A stretch of 64,000 bases of DNA from Agrypnia vestita (lineage: Eukaryota; Arthropoda; Insecta; Trichoptera; Phryganeidae), in NCBI GenBank assembly GCA_016648135.1, contig JADDOH010002580.1, positions 1 through 64,000 of the forward strand, read 5' to 3'. Below are positions 63,643 to 64,000 of this stretch, in pieces (positions within the stretch are counted from its first letter, which is position 1; each line of letters starts with the position of its first letter). The position numbers and the translations under genes were made by a program. The notes under the pieces are model-generated. The model worked only from the letters and a program-made list of their open reading frames with translations, had not been told where the DNA came from and did no database searches.

Positions 63643-63682
63643 TCACCTGAAGAAGGAAATGGAGATTTCCGAAACATATTTT
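63643..63682 (+). ncRNA. Hammerhead motif, PLE lineage D (other end)
   Basis: CTGAAGA (63648-63654), extra A, perfect helix II (GGAAAT/ATTTCC, GGAG loop), GAAACATAT. The helix III palindrome is altered (ACATAT). Confidence 0.6.
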
Positions 63683-63901
63683 TTCCTCTAACAATTTAAT
63701 GTTTTGTTGTGAGTTTTTTATCTTCGAGGTCTTCACTGTGGTGATTTTGTTTATTTCACTTATCATGGTTAGTAACAAATTTATTTCCATGTTGATGATC
63801 TAGTTACGGGTCGCCCGTTGCTTGTATATTTGTCACTTGACGGTTTGCGGTTCACTATGAAACTTCTGTACTTCGTAATGGTAGAAGTGTGTGAACTTAT
63901 A

Positions 63902-64000
63902 TACAGGGTGTACCAGAGCTAGCAGCAGAAACTGGACCGGTAGATTTCTGACTATGTTATGAGTCTTAAATGTTCAAGCAACCATAGCCTAATGTCAATA
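63902..64000 (+). repeat. Family F-related MITE, cut by window end
   Basis: It begins tatacagggtgtaccagag and continues with ttatgagtcttaaatgttca and cctaatgtcaata, as in family F, but the first 50 bp differ. Probably a sister family sharing termini and internal arm. Confidence 0.6.

Larger units (their letters stand above)
62845..63705 (-). mobile_element. PLE lineage D: GIY-YIG relic between inverted ribozyme repeats
   Basis: Terminal repeats at about 62850-62935 and 63635-63690 are inverted with respect to each other, each with a hammerhead motif. Between them the minus strand carries a decayed PLE endonuclease. It differs from lineage A at the sequence level. Confidence 0.65.

Overview
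The window looks like intergenic, transposon-filled DNA from an insect, most probably a lepidopteran. The base composition is strongly AT-rich. The repeats are an insect-type mixture: Penelope-like elements, Jockey-, RTE- and L2-type LINEs, a mariner, hATs, a PIF/Harbinger, tRNA-derived SINEs and many palindromic MITEs. Short motifs such as taggtac/gtacctac recur, as they do in many lepidopteran genomes. The order is an inference and the species is unknown. I recognise no host protein-coding gene, rRNA or functional tRNA. Almost every coding signal is a broken piece of a transposable element.

Layout. 1-5.4 kb: MITE pieces, two SINEs, an LTR-like block, a Penelope-like element (PLE) with a GIY-YIG endonuclease frame, an RTE 3' end. 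5.5-13.5 kb: an inverted LTR-like block, an L2 LINE end, a 204 bp hAT MITE, LINE relics, a composite hAT carrying nested insertions, a minisatellite. 13.5-22 kb: AT-rich DNA, Jockey LINE ends, PLE relics and a PLE inserted into a MITE with a 13 bp target duplication. 22-30 kb: an almost complete but mutated mariner (22830-24091), an LTR-like block, a 747 bp hAT, several LINE ends, and a palindromic MITE carrying a hammerhead-containing insertion. 30-38 kb: a Harbinger with a MADF-type exon, an 860 bp element with complex subterminal repeats, a second hAT, and a PLE terminal palindrome with the best ribozyme in the window. 38-52 kb: more PLE copies, SINEs, a TTAA-flanked element, a complete palindromic MITE. 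52-64 kb: Jockey and RTE relics, a LINE reverse transcriptase fragment, and a PLE relic with GIY-YIG remains between inverted ribozyme-bearing repeats.

The unifying signal is a set of about 25 hammerhead-ribozyme-like motifs (CUGANGA, helix II, GAAA, short palindromic helix III). They lie in the terminal repeats of several PLE lineages and are often arranged as inverted pairs. The clearest is at 38106-38147. PLEs are known to carry hammerhead ribozymes. What stands out here is the density, the inverted pairing, a constant extra nucleotide next to the core, a UGA stop inside one ribozyme core, and recurrent ultra-short copies that keep only the first roughly ten codons of a reading frame. All identifications come from reading the sequence; no database search was run.
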